Part shown: positions 38,830-50,700 of the stretch, one piece after another | Layout of the letters: every line of letters starts with the position of its first letter | Position numbering within the stretch: the first letter of the stretch is position 1 | Assembly (NCBI RefSeq): GCF_027579695.1 | Contig: NC_083569.1 | Span: 72,302,149-72,366,148 of the forward strand | DNA length: 64,000 nt | Direction of reading: 5' to 3' | DNA from: Neoarius graeffei | Lineage: Eukaryota; Chordata; Actinopteri; Siluriformes; Ariidae | Notes under the pieces: model-generated | Databases searched by the model: none | Told to the model about the DNA's origin: nothing | Seen by the model: only the letters and a program-made list of their open reading frames with translations | Translations under genes and position numbers: made by a program

Positions 38830-40404
38830 ACCACTGGATACAAGGGCCTTTCTGTTTCTTCACGTGCAGCAGTAAAAGACCTCGGGGTGATTATTGACCC
38901 CAGTCTTTCATTTGAAACTCATATTGATAACATCACCCGGATAGCTTTCTTTCATCTCAGAAATATTGCTAAGATAAGAAATATAATGTCACTACATGAT
39001 GCAGAAAAACTACTTCATGCTTTTGTTACATCCAGGTTGGATTATTGTAATGCCTGACTGTCTGGATGTTCCAATAAGTGCATAAATAAGCTCCAGTTAG
39101 TTCAAAATGCAGCAGCAAGAGTCCTTACTAGAACTAGAAAATATGACCACATCACCCCTGTCTTATCCACACTGCATTGGCTCCCAATCAAATTTTGCAC
39201 TGATTATAAAATACTACTATTGACCTTTAAAGCACTGAATGGTCTTGCACCACAGTACCTGAGTGAACTTCTGGTCCTCTATGACCCGCCACGTCTACTT
39301 AGATCAAAAGGTGCAGGCTATCTGCTGGTACGTCGTATAGTGAAGGCTACATCAGGGGGTGGAGCCTATTTTTACAAAGCCCCACAGTTATGGAACAGCC
39401 TTCCAAGTAATGTTCGGGAATCAGACACAGTCTCAGCATTTAAGTCTAGGCTGAAAACATATCTGTTTAGTCAAGTGTTTTGTTAATAGTTTTTTATTAG
39501 GTAAAGGAGTAGATCTGCAGGGTCCTCAGGCACAGAGTGTTTTGGTAAACTGGGATGTATGGATGCTGCACACACACCCTCCCACTCGTTCACGCGGGTT
39601 TGTTGACGGTGTAGTGGCTGCTGTTTTATGTCCCGGGGCTCCCTCATGCCTGTGTTACCTTCTGGCTCTCCCCTTTTAGTTATGCTGTCATAGTTAGTTT
39701 TGCCGGAGTCCCTGCTTGCACTCAACTCAAAATTCTTACCCATTAGGTGACACTGGGCATACCTAACCCCCTGTGGTCCCCTCCATGTCTTTTCCCTCTG
39801 TCTGTCTCTCTCTGTCGAGTTACATGTAGATCCTGAGACACCAGTAACATTGACCTCTTCTGCTCTGTCTGATCCGTCCTGATGCCCTACGTCTGGCTGG
39901 AGTCTCATCACATTGCCCCTGTGGAGGACGGCCCCATATGGACAGTCGAAAGTCACATTTGGAAGATGGCTCTGGACACTTACAGTTTTGCTATGACGGC
40001 TGAGGACTACAGTTGCCATGATAACTTTAGAACTTTCGTTGTCATAAACAGTTTTGCACTCAAGTTTCCATCAATGAACAGTTGACAACTTCAACATAAT
40101 AGACTTCATGCTAAAACTATGATGAATTTCCTGGTTACACAGTTATAGAAGCAAGTTATTATTAATCACGCTATCTGTTATCAACCAGATGAAGATGGGT
40201 TCCCTTTTGAGTCTGGTTCCTCTTCAGGTTTCTTCCTCGTCTCATCTGAGGGAGTTTTTCCTTGCCACTGTTGCTACAGGCTTGCTTATCAGGGATTAAT
40301 TAGGGATAAAATTAGTTCATGTTTAATGTCTTTAATTTTCTGTAAAGCTGCTTTGCAACAATGTCTGTTGTTAAAAGCACAATACAAATAAACTTGACTT
40401 GATT
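38830..40404 (+). mobile_element. L2-like LINE, 3' end
   Basis: The first part encodes, with interruptions, the C-terminal region of a LINE reverse transcriptase: a DLGVIIDPSLSFETHI block, FVTSRLDYCNA, a QNAAARVLTRTRKYDHITPV block, HWLPI and an intact final frame at 39220-39486 ending LKTYLFSQVFC. An in-frame stop follows LDYCNA. The 3' UTR ends with AAAGCTGCTTTGCAACAATG and a TTGACTTGATT tail, as in fish L2-type elements. The 5' part is missing. Confidence 0.82.
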
Positions 40405-41220
40405 AACATAGCAACTGAGTGTTCATAATAGCTTCTGCTTAGGAGGTCCTGTTTTTAATATCGCCATAGTTTTTAGAGTTGCATTTAATTATTTCAGTGA
40501 AACAAAAACAGCCAACAGTATAATACAGCTAGATATTTACTAATAGACATTTCATATTCATGTTTATAAATACCTATAGCTCAAATTATGCTGTTTATTT
40601 TACTGCATAGTTGTTGTGGTTAGTAAAATACTTCTTAATTTGGTGATAGAAATATATGTTTGCCGTGCTTGAACTGATACAGGCTGGTCTGATTGCCACT
40701 TGTTCTTGAAACTGGTCTTGATTGCTACTTGTTTTGTTTAGTTAAATCCTTGAGATTTACCTTCGCTCGCACATTCTGCTCTCTGTTTAATGAAGGTTAT
40801 GTTGACCAGTCATGTCTTTCTTCTTCTCATAAGACTATGATCCTGATGTGTGATGTAATGGTACATAATATCCCTCTTCTTTCATACAGTAGTGTCGTCT
40901 AAACCAGTGATGTAATGTTTCATCACCCATTTACATCATACATAGATAACTTAGCTTCGTCAGTCACATCATCATCCAAGCACATAGCTACAACACACTT
41001 TTGAATGTGAATATATACTCATGTTTGTCCTACAATAAACTGAGAAACATCTCTGAACAGCTGTGTCTGTGTCAATGACTGTTTGCTCTCAGATCGATCT
41101 GTGAGGCAGAATCTCTTAGACGGCAGAGTACTACATTCCTAGATCATACTTTGTCAATTCAACCTCCTTCGCTACAGACGGATCAAAACCTAACAGTTTT
41201 CTGGGGGCTCATGTCCGGGA
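40405..41220. other. Intergenic sequence, nothing recognised
   Basis: AT-rich sequence without supported coding exons or identifiable repeats. Confidence 0.45.
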
Positions 41221-41760
41221 TCTCCAGTTTCAAGTTTCAAAGTGTTTATTGTCATATGCACAGTAAGGAACACGTCCTCTTGCACAATGAAGTTCTTAGT
41301 TTGCCGTCCACCATGAATGCCAATTATAACAGTTAACATGTGGAAGAAATAATACAAAATAAAGGCAATATAGTGCAAAATAAAGCAAAAAAAAAAGTGC
41401 AAAATAAAGGTAATGTAGTGCAAAATAGGCAGTATAATACAAAAATAAGGCAATGATTGAACGTAGCAGCAAAAAGGGCAATAATGTGCAAACAAATGTA
41501 AACAGTCAAGGACAGTTTACAGGGAGGTAGTCCATGGTTATAGACTCCTGTCAGCTGTTCAGGAGTCTGATGGTGGTGGGAAAAAAAAGAGTTCTTTAGT
41601 CTGACAGTCCTCCATTTCACACTTCTGTACCTCTGACCTGAGGGTAGAAGTGTGAACAGTCCATGCTGGGGGTGAGTGGGGTCTTTGAGGATGGAGGCAG
41701 CTCTCCTGTGGACTCTGCGATGGTAGATGCTCTGCAGAGAGGGAAGAAATTCTCTTACCT
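41221..41760 (-). repeat. Unclassified dispersed repeat, LINE-like
   Basis: The stretch with TTCAAAGTGTTTATTGTCAT, the GCAAAATAAAG units (about 41350-41450) and CTCTCCTGTGGACTCTGCGA resembles the antisense 3' region of fish non-LTR elements. I cannot name the family. The open frames are AT-rich artefacts. Confidence 0.35.
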
Positions 41761-41946
41761 TCTACATGGAAGGTGGAAGGTAAGAGAATTTTTTTTCATT
41801 AAATACAGTGGGTTCTCTTCTTCCATCTGGAGATCTGAAATTTGGTTATCCCAATCACATACATACATTAATTGTATAAATAGTACTGTGGTGTTTCCTA
41901 GGACCGATTGGATGGTAATTTTTTGGTTATCCCAATCGCACACATA

Positions 41947-43548
41947 AACCCCGATTCCAAAAAAGTTGGGACAAAGTACAAATTGTAAATAAAAACGGAA
42001 TGCAATGATGTGGAAGTTTCAAAATTCCATATTTTATTCAGAATAGAACATAGATGACATATCAAATGTTTAAACTGAGAAAATGTATCATTTAAAGAGA
42101 AAAATTAGGTGATTTTAAATTTCATGACAACAACACATCTCAAAAAAGTTGGGACAAGGCCATGTTTACCACTGTGAGACATCCCCTTTTCTCTTTACAA
42201 CAGTCTGTAAACGTCTGGGGACTGAGGAGACAAGTTGCTCAAGTTTAGGGATAGGAATGTTAACCCATTCTTGTCTAATGTAGGATTCTAGTTGCTCAAC
42301 TGTCTTAGGTCTTTTTTGTCGTATCTTCCATTTTATGATGCGCCAAATGTTTTCTATGGGTGAAAGATCTGGACTGCAGGCTGGCCAGTTCAGTACCCAG
42401 ACCCTTCTTCTACGCAGCCATGATGCTGTAATTGATGCAGTATGTGGTTTGGCATTGTCATGTTGGAAAATGCAAGGTCTTCCCTGAAAGAGATGTCATC
42501 TGGATGGGAGCATATGTTGCTCTAGAACCTGGATATACCTTTCAGCATTGATGGTGTCTTTCCAGATGTGTAAGCTGCCCATGCCACACGCACTAATGCA
42601 ACCCCATACCATCAGAGATGCAGGCTTCTGAACTGAGCGCTGATAACAACTTGGGTCGTCCTTCTCCTCTTTAGTCCGAATGACACGGCGTCCCTGATTT
42701 CCATAAAGAACTTAAAATTTTGATTCATCTGACCACAGAACAGTTTTCCACTTTGCCACAGTCCATTTTAAATGAGCCTTGGCCCAGAGAAGACGTCTGC
42801 GCTTCTGGATCATGTTTAGATACGGCTTCTTCTTTGAACTATAGAGTTTTAGCTGGCAACAGCAGATGGTACGGTGAATTGTGTTCACAGATAATGTTCT
42901 CTGGAAATATTCCTGAGCCCATTTTGTGATTTCCAATACAGAAGCATGCCTGTATGTGATGCAGTGCCATCTAAGGGCCCGAAGATCACAGGCACCCAGT
43001 ATGGTTTTCCGGCCTTGACCCTTGCGCACAGAGATTCTTCCAGATTCTCTGAATCTTTTGATGATATTATGCACTGTAGATGATATGTTCAAACTCTTTG
43101 CAATTTTACACTGTTGAACTCCTTTCTGATATTGCTCCACTATTTGTCGGTGCAGAATTAGGGGGATTGGTGATCCTCTTCCCATCTTTACTTCTGAGAG
43201 CCGCTGCCACTCCAAGATGCTCTTTTTATACCCAGTCATGTTAATGACCTATTGCCAATTGACCTAATGAGTTGCAATTTGGTCCTCCAGCTGTTCCTTT
43301 TTTGTACCTTTAACTTTTCCAGCCTCTTATTGCCCCTGTCCCGACTTTTTTGAGATGTGTTGCTGTCATGAAATTTCAAATGAGCCAATATTTGGCATGA
43401 AATTTCAAAATGTCTCACTTTCGACATTTGATATGTTGTCTATGTTCTATTGTGAATACAATATCAGTTTTTGAGATTTGTAAATTATTGCATTCTGTTT
43501 TTATTTACAATTTGTACTTTGTCCCAACTTTTTAGGAATCAGGGTTGG
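41947..43548 (-). mobile_element. Tc1-like transposon family A, copy 3
   Basis: The left end AACCCCGATTCC follows TA at 41945-41946. The right end (GGAATCAGGGTTG) is mutated. It was inserted between two units of a short direct repeat (41871-41918 and 43552-43600, both with TTGTATAAATAGT and TGGTGTTTCCTA). Confidence 0.9.
42712..43239 (-). pseudogene. Family A Tc1 transposase with a nonsense codon
   Basis: The N-terminal frame reaches the first catalytic Asp (LWSDESKF) and stops at once: the next codon, GAA in copy 4, is TAA here (42712-42714). The downstream half is still recognisable on the minus strand to about 42150. Confidence 0.9.
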
Positions 43549-43701
43549 ACATTGATTGTATAAATAGTCCAATGGTGTTTCCTACGGCTGATTGAAGTGC
43601 AAAATACTCCTATTTAATTAGCTGAACAAATGCATTTTAAAAAATGTTTTATTTTGATGGGATTCCAATCCAAGATACACATCTGTACACAATCATTAGG
43701 G

Positions 43702-43970
43702 GCGGCACGGTGGTGTAGTGGTTAACACTCGTCTCACAGCAAGAAAGTCCTGGGTTTGAGCCCAGTGGCTGATGGGGGCCTTTCTGTGTGGAGTTTGCAT
43801 GTTCTCCCTGTGTCTGCGTGGGTTTCCTCCGGGTGCTCCGGTTTCCCCCACAGTGCAAAGACATGCAGGTTAGGCTAATTGGTGATTTTAAATTGACCGT
43901 AGGTGTGAATGGTTGTTTGTCTCTATGTGCCAGCCCTGTGATGATCTGGCGACTGCACAGGAAAAGCGAT
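43702..43970 (+). mobile_element. tRNA-derived SINE (family 1), diverged and 3' shortened
   Basis: Head and core are recognisable (GGCGGCACGGTGGTGTAGTG, CATGTTCTCCCTGTGTCTGC). The tail ends early at GGCGACTGCACAGG and runs into a LINE fragment. Confidence 0.82.
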
Positions 43971-43982
43971 TATGGATAATGG

Positions 43983-44651
43983 ATGGAGGTGGAGAGGGTT
44001 TCCAGTTTTAAGTTCCTGGGTACCCACATCAGTGAGGACCTCAAGTGTATGGTTAACTCCAGTGCTCTGGTCAAAAAGGCTCAACAAAGACTATACTTCC
44101 TAAGGACTCTGAGGAAGACCAACCTCTCTGCAAAGCTGCTGGAGTCATTCTACCACTGCTCGCTCAAGAGCATATTGACATATTGCATAACGGCCTGGTA
44201 TGGAAATTGTTCAGCAGCAGACAGTACCTCTGCAGAGGGTTATTAATACAGCACAAAAAAAATAATCAGACTCCCCCCCCCCAGAGGACATCTACAGATC
44301 TTGCTGCCTCAGGAGAGCCTGCAACATCATTAAGGACAATACACATCCCTTTCATCACCTGTTGTCACTACTGCCATCTGGAAGACGCTACAGAGCCTTA
44401 AAGGCCCACACTTCCAGACTCAGGAACAGTTTCTACCCAACAGCTATCAGTGAACTGAACTCGCACCCCTCCACTGCCACCACAACAATTTTACTTCAGT
44501 TGCAATCATAATACACTAATGTGCAATAACTGCATGTCATTTTAAGTTGTTTTATATACTTTAAGTTATTTTTATATTTAAATGATATTTTTTGTTATTA
44601 CTTAGTTAATTGATAGCTTCTTTTAATGTGTGAGAGTGAATGGGGTACAGT
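43983..44651 (+). mobile_element. Non-LTR retrotransposon 3' fragment, split by gypsy
   Basis: The frame at 43983-44246 encodes SFKFLGTHISEDLK, VKKAQQRLYFLRTLRK and SILTYCITAWYGNC, the C-terminal region of a LINE reverse transcriptase. After a frameshift near 44240 the block LLPSGRRYRALK and a NSFYPTAISELNS end are still readable. The 3' UTR stops at 44651 and its tail (AATTTCATTGTATG, CAATGACAATAAAGG) continues at 50314-50385, beyond the gypsy element. Confidence 0.75.
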
Positions 44652-45213
44652 TGTAATGCGGCTGTGACAAACCAGACGCTCGCGGATTAAGAATAAACTC
44701 AAGATTTTAATAGACACAGTGAGAGAAGACAATGTACAATCACCAGGCCAGGTCAATACCGGGAAATCCAACAATGTAATTTCCACTGATATGGATGCAA
44801 TAAACTTGACTTTGAACAAAGTAATGAGGGCTAGACAAATCGTGGTCATGAAACGGGCAATAGTCCAAGAACCGGGAATCAGGAAAACACAGGCAGAATA
44901 AACACAAGGGCTAGGCAAAATGGGAAGAAACCGGAAGGCAAAAAAGGGTCATACACAGAAACACAATCAGAAATATAAACGCTCAGTAGGCTCATGGAAA
45001 TGTGGAGGCAATACTGTGCAATGAACAAAACAAACAGAGGAGTATAAATATAGACATAAACAAAAAGGTACAGGTGATGACAATTAGAACTCCGGGGAGC
45101 CACTCCGAGGAAGTGGCTCAGGTTGGCTGATGGAGTGCACGTGGTAGTGTCAGGTGTGTGAATGGGATTGTGGGAAGTGGAGTCCAGAGTGTTAGGTGAG
45201 CCCGGGAGCATGT
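44652..45213 (-). repeat. 3' LTR of the gypsy element
   Basis: Matches 49717-50313, starting TGTAATGCGGCTGTGACAAA and ending near TTAGGTGAGCCCGGGAGC. It is about 35 bases shorter than the other copy and the two have gained different internal segments, so they have diverged since insertion. Confidence 0.82.
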
Positions 45214-45478
45214 ACCCCCCCAACAGTACCCCCCCACCCCAAGGAGGACGAAGGCGACCACGACGACAACCACCACCGGGAACACTCCTGAGCGAGCCAT
45301 CAGAACTGCCATGGTGCTGGACAGAGGGTCGTTGCCACAGACGACCTCTGGGACCACTGCTGCGCAGACTGCCAGGAGGGCTGGACCCATGGCACCTGGG
45401 ATGGCCCCTAGGCCAAGGCGGAGGCTTCTCTGGATGACACTGATGGAACTCCTCCACCAACCCTGGATCCAGGCTATC

Positions 45479-46390
45479 TCATGCAGGAACCCAGCAATGC
45501 TCCTCGGGCCCATAGCCCTCCCAGTCCATAAGGTACTGCAGAGTCCCTCCTCTCCTTCTGGAGTCCAGCAACAGGTGGACAGCATACACTGGGGTACCTT
45601 CTACATCCACCGGAGGTGGGGGTGTGACATCAGGTGTGGCCTCGTCCAATGGATCTGGGACAACAGGTTTCAAGAGAGACGAATGAAAAGAGTTAGAAAC
45701 ATAGTAATGCACAGGCAGATCCAATTTGTATGTAACTTCATTGATTCGCTGGAGAATTTTGAACGGTCCTATGTATTTGGGTAATAACTTTCTACCTCCC
45801 TCAAGAAACCTGAAGTCCCAGGTCGACAGCCACACTTGGTCCCCAGGGAGGTAGGTAGGGGTGTCCCCTCTATGGCGATCCGCCATCCTCTTGTGTCGGC
45901 GGAGGGCGTTCTCGATCCGCTGATGGGTCTGCTCCCAGACCTGCTTGCTCCGTTGCATCCAACCGTCCACGGCCAGGTTGTCAGAGGGTGTGGCCGACCA
46001 TGGCATTAAGGGGGGTTGGTAACCCTGCATGCATTGAAAGGGTGTGAGGCCTGTAGCAGAGCTGATTAATGAGTTTTGGGCTATTTCAGCCCAGGGCAAA
46101 TAGTCCGACCAATCGGCTGGCTTTTCATGACAGTATAGTCTCAAACTTTCCCAGTTCCTGGTTAACCCTCTCACATTGACCATTAGACTGGAGGTGGTAA
46201 CCGGAAGTGAGGCTGACGTTAATCCCCAGTCTCTCAAAGAAAGCAGACCAGACACGTGAGGTGAATTGAAGCCCTCGATCAGACAAGATATCTTCTGGGA
46301 TACCAAATAGATGAAACACATGATTAAAAAGGGTTTCAGCTGTCTGAAAGGCAGTGGGTAGGCTAATGAAGGGAACAAATCTAACTCCAC
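45479..46390 (-). pseudogene. Gypsy integrase C-terminal part and chromodomain
   Basis: In this frame the end of the integrase core ([20 protein letters not shown]), the [19 protein letters not shown] segment and a chromodomain-like end ([20 protein letters not shown], then PEEHCWVPA) are seen. The [12 protein letters not shown] motif is the chromodomain signature that defines chromoviruses. The first part of the frame duplicates integrase sequence out of frame with the upstream piece. Confidence 0.85.
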
Positions 46391-47345
46391 GTGAGAACCT
46401 ATCTACAATGGTCAGAATGACCGTGTAATTCTGTGAGGGGGGCAGGTCAGTGACAAAGTCTACCGCTACATGCGACCATGGACGAGAAGGGACAGGCAAG
46501 GACATGAGTTTACCAACAGGGAGGGTTTGGGGTGTTTTACATTTAGAACAGGTGGCGCACGAGGAGACAAACCTATGGATATCGGATAACATATTCTCCC
46601 ACCAATATCTGCCAGATAACTGGTGCATACGTGTCTCACCAGGATGGCCAGACAACAGAGAGGAATGGGCCCAGGTAATTAACTTATCCCTACATTGAGT
46701 GGGTACATATTTACTTCCTACGGGACAGGACTCCAGGACAGGAGTGACAGATAGTTCTCGGTTGATCTCTTCATCTATTTCCCATCTAATGGGGGTGACT
46801 AAAACAGATGGGGGTAGTACATTGACTGCCTCCGAGGAGGCTTCGGGACTGGGATATATGCGAGACAGAGCGTCTGCTTTAGTATTATGGGAACTGGGGC
46901 GATAAGAGATGGAAAAATTGAACCGGGAAAAGAAGAGGGACCATTGGGCCTGATGAGGGTTAAGCCGTTTAGTTGACTGTAAATATTCTAGGTTTTTATG
47001 ATCTGTTAACACGAGAAAGGGATGCGTAGCTCCCTCTAGCCAATGGCACCACTCTTCAAAAGCTAATTTCATAGCCAGCAACTCTCTATCCCCAACACTG
47101 TAATTACATTCGACAGGGGTCAGTTTCTGGGAGTAGAAGGCGATGGGATGTAGTTTACAGGGGTCACCTATGCGCTGGGACAGCACCGCCCCAGTGCCTA
47201 CCTCAGAGGCATCCACCTCCACCACGAAAGGCTGACTGGGAGCAGGATACTTCAGGATGGGGGCAGAGGTGAAGGCTACCTTGAGGGCTTCAAATGCCTC
47301 CTGCGCCCAGGGGTTCCACAAGAGCCTCTTGGTCTTTCCCTTCAA
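46125..47345 (-). pseudogene. Gypsy RNase H and integrase core
   Basis: About 406 codons. RNase H motifs are [35 protein letters not shown] and [20 protein letters not shown]. The integrase zinc region (H-x-H then CATCSKC) and the DDE core are seen: [10 protein letters not shown] (Asp), SDRGLQFTS (Asp) and [13 protein letters not shown] (Glu). The frame is lost soon after the Glu. Confidence 0.88.
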
Positions 47346-47544
47346 TAAAGTGGTAAGGGGAGCTGCGAGACTACTGAAGTTACGAATGAACCGACGGTAG
47401 AAGTTAGCAAACCCAAGAAATCGTTGGAGCTCTTTTATGGACGTAGGGACGGGTCAAGTTGTTACAGCTCTCACTTTCTCATCGTCCATAATGACGCCTT
47501 CTGGACTGATGACATAACCTAAAGAGGTAGAAGGGAGATGAAAC

Positions 47545-48360
47545 TCACTCAAACAACTGATTCTCAAGCAGACGCATGAGGACGGAACGGACATGACGAA
47601 TATCGGTTTCAAGGTTTGGGGAGTAGATCAAAATATCATCAATGTATGTAATGACATTTGCCAAGCATGTCCCAGAGTACGTCATTAACGAAAGCCTGAA
47701 ATACAGACAGGGCATTGTGCAACCCAAAGGACATTACCAAATACTCGTAGTGCCCCCTAGTGGTGAGAAATGCTGTTTTCCATTTGTCACCCTCCTTTAT
47801 ATGGACTAGGTTGTGAGCGCTTCTTAAGTCAAGTTTTGTAAAGATATGTGCTCCACGAAGTTGTTCTAGTGCTACGGGAACTAAGGGCAACGGGTAGGAA
47901 TACAGTTTTGTGACTTGGTTTAACCCACGATAGTCAGTGCAGGGCCTAAGTCCCCCGTCTTTCTTGTTGACAAAAAAGAATCCTGCAGCGGCGGGGGAAG
48001 TAGAAGGACAGATGAAACCCTGTTGTAAGGCCTCCTGAATATATCCTCCATAGCTCTCTCCTCTGCCTGAGTAAGTGGGTAAACCCTAGATTTAGGTGGG
48101 ACCGCACCATCTAGTAACTCAATTGAACAGTCATATTATCTATGAGGGGGGGAAGTTTGGTAGCATTTTTTTTACTAAACACTTCTAGCAAATCACTGTA
48201 TTCGGGGGCACGGAAACTATGACATTGCCATTGGGGCTTTCTATATTGGTAGACGACACCAGAGCTGTGCGAAGCGTGAGACAATGATCATAACAGTAAC
48301 TGGACCACAAGAGTATTTCCTTGTCAGACCAAGATATGACAGGGTTATGTTTTTTGAGCC
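47545..48360 (-). pseudogene. Gypsy reverse transcriptase, broken
   Basis: Two overlapping frames (47890-47639 and 47727-47545) show [20 protein letters not shown], a diverged [16 protein letters not shown] block and the active site [12 protein letters not shown] with YIDD intact. Upstream fragments reach 48367. Stops and shifts prevent a single product. Confidence 0.85.
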
Positions 48361-48386
48361 AAGACAAACCTAAAATAATTGCATAC

Positions 48387-48614
48387 TCAAGCGTTTAGTA
48401 CGAAAAAATGAATCTTTTCAGAATGCAAAGCACTGACAGTCATATTAATGGGTTTCGTGACCCGGCTAACAAGTCCCTCTCCAACTGGATCCCCATTGAC
48501 AGCCGTCAGTATCAGTGGTGACTCCAGTGGCTCCACGGGAATCTGGAGTTGCTCCACCAGCTCGGTGTGGATAAAATCCCCCTCAGCTCCGGAGTCAATG
48601 AGTGCTGAAAACAC
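48387..48614 (-). pseudogene. Gypsy aspartic protease
   Basis: The frame opens FSALIDSGAEGDFI. D-S-G-A is the active-site signature of retroelement aspartic proteases. It follows the zinc-knuckle end of gag in a different frame. Confidence 0.82.
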
Positions 48615-49540
48615 AGACAGACGGGGGGCAGTTACCTGTCACAGGCAGGAGGAAGGACTTGGAGACCAACCCCTTAGTGGGTGCATTCACCACATTCATG
48701 CGCTTTCTTGGGGTCGGTGCCAAAGTGCTGCATCGGCAGATTTGACAGTCACATAGGAGGTGACCCGCAGCTCTGCAATAAAGACATAGTTCTTCGTGGA
48801 GACGTTGTTGCCTCTCCTCTGCAGACAAACAGAAGGAGTCACACTACATGGGCTCGGAAGTTTCTGACTCCTTAGAAGTCTGGGTCAATGGTGGACATGG
48901 GCGACGAGGAGCCAGTGCAGCAGCTGGAGCCATAGGGGATCTACGCAGACCTCTCCCATGCTTCAGCTGGTCCAGGCGAATGGCAAGGGAAATCAGCCTC
49001 TCTAAGGAAAGACCGTCGTCCTTACATGCCATCTCTGCTAGTATGTCAGGGTTCAAACTGTTGTGAAATGTTACCAGTAATGCTGGCTCATTCCAACCAC
49101 TCCCAGCCGCAAGAGTGCAAAATTCCAAGGCATAGTCCGACACTGAGCAATTACCCTGACGTAAATGGGTGAGTAATTCCCCTTGAGAGTGACCCTCATT
49201 AGCATGATTGAAAACAGCTTTGAATTCTTTAATGAAATTGTCATAAGTATTGAACTGGACAATGGGCCAAACTGCGGTAGCCCAATCTAAGGCCCTGCCC
49301 ATAAGGCGAGAAATCACAAAAGAAATGTGAGCCTTATCTGAGCTCTGGGGGGAAATTCAAAAAAAAAATATAGAACATCGCAACAAAAAACCCTTACACT
49401 GATTAGGTGAGCCATCAAATTTATCTGGCTTGCTGACAACAAATGAATAGGTACCTGCCGTGGGGGGAGCAGCCTGGTTAGTGACCCTAAGCGCGCTTGG
49501 GAGGCTGAGTCGTTGGAGTTGGGTTGTGATTTCTTTCATG
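48595..49540 (-). pseudogene. Gypsy gag region
   Basis: Separate frames cover 49539-49357 (with PDKFDGSPNQCKGFLLRCSI), 49317-48844 and 48828-48595. The last carries a CCHC zinc knuckle (CLYCRAAGHLLCDC). The YDNFIKEFKAVFNH and LISLAIRLDQ blocks are typical of gypsy gag capsid regions. Confidence 0.82.
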
Positions 49541-49716
49541 CTTTCGGCGATCTGTACTCACTGTTTTTGCTGCTCACCCTATTGCTGAGTAAGATTCTGG
49601 ATGGACTGGGTCACGGAGTCGTAACGCTGGTGATGTTATCCAAGCATCTGTCCTTGACTGATGAGCGCCACCTGTAGCTCCATGTAATCCGCCTTCTGCA
49701 TGTCAGCACAGTATTC

Positions 49717-50313
49717 TGTAATGCGGCTGTGACAAATCAGACGCTCACAGATTAAGAATAAACTCAAGGTTTTAATAGACACAGTGAGAGAAAACAATGT
49801 ACAACAACCAGGCCAGGTCAATACTGGGAAATCCAACAAAGTAATGAGGGTTAGACAAATTGTGGTCATGAAACGGGCAATAGTCCAAGAACCGGGAATC
49901 AGGAAAACACAGGCAGAATAAACACAAGGGCTAGGCAAATTAGGGTTGAGAAACAGGCGAAGATCGAGAAACCGGGAAGCGAGAGAAACGAGCAGATAAA
50001 CACAAGGGCTAGGCAAAACGGGAAGAAACCGGGAGGCAAAAAGGGTCATACATGGAACCACAATCAGAAATATAAAAGCTCAGTAGGCTCACAGAAATGT
50101 GGAGGCAATACTGTGCAATGAACAAAACAAACAGAGGGGTATAAATACAGACATAAACAAAAAGGTACAGGTGATGACAATTAGAACTCAGGGGAGCCAC
50201 TCCTAAGAAGTGGCTCTGGGTTGGATGATGGAGTGCATGTGGTAGTGTCAGGTGTGTGAATGGGATTATGGGAAGTGGAGTCCAGAGTGTTAGGTGAGCC
50301 TGGGAGCGTGACA
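49717..50313 (-). repeat. 5' LTR of the gypsy element
   Basis: Direct repeat of 44652-45213. It contains an extra segment (about 49940-50015) with internal duplication of CACAAGGGCTAGGCAAA. The terminal bases TGTCAC (minus-strand start) and TTACA (end) fit TG...CA borders. Confidence 0.82.
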
Positions 50314-50436
50314 GCAGACACCAAATTTCATTGTATGTTAATATGCAATGACAATAAAGGCCATTCTGATTCTGTGTTAAACTGTTGTATCCGATCAAAC
50401 TTGCCCCTTAGCCAAACCACTACACCACCATGCCAA

Positions 50437-50461
50437 TAATAATAATAATAATAATAATAAT
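50437..50461. repeat. (TAA)n microsatellite
   Basis: Eight TAA units follow an inverted SINE head fragment and precede another SINE copy. Confidence 0.9.
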
Positions 50462-50700
50462 CTGTGGTGGCACGATGGTGTAATGGTTAGCACTGTCGCC
50501 TCACAGCAAGAAGGTTCTGGGTTTGAGCCCAGCGGCCGGCGAGGGCCTTTCTGTGTGGAGTTTGCATGTTCTCCCCGTGTCTGCGTGGGTTTCCTCTGGT
50601 TTCCCCCACAGTCCAAAGACATACAGGTTAGGCTAATTGGTGGTTCTAAATTGACCGTAGGTGTGAATGTGAGTGTGAATGGTTGTTTGTCTCTGTGTCA

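Larger units (their letters stand above)
44652..50313 (-). mobile_element. Ty3/gypsy chromovirus-type LTR retrotransposon (degenerate)
   Basis: Two direct long repeats bound an internal region that reads on the minus strand as gag, protease, reverse transcriptase, RNase H, integrase and a chromodomain. The coding region is split by stops and frame changes. A purine-rich tract sits on the minus strand next to the left repeat (G runs at 45214-45240). It is inserted in a LINE 3' UTR. Possible flanking ACAG repeats are visible, but the target duplication is not certain. Confidence 0.88.

Noticed and set aside
41190..41620. Hydrophobic minus-strand frames that could suggest membrane proteins
   Set aside because: They come from AAATAAAG-type repeats giving Phe/Leu/Tyr-rich translations. 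There is no start context or conservation.
45118..45784. Proline/arginine-rich frames on the + strand over the gypsy 3' end
   Set aside because: They are antisense to the integrase-chromodomain region and the purine tract, with no domain.
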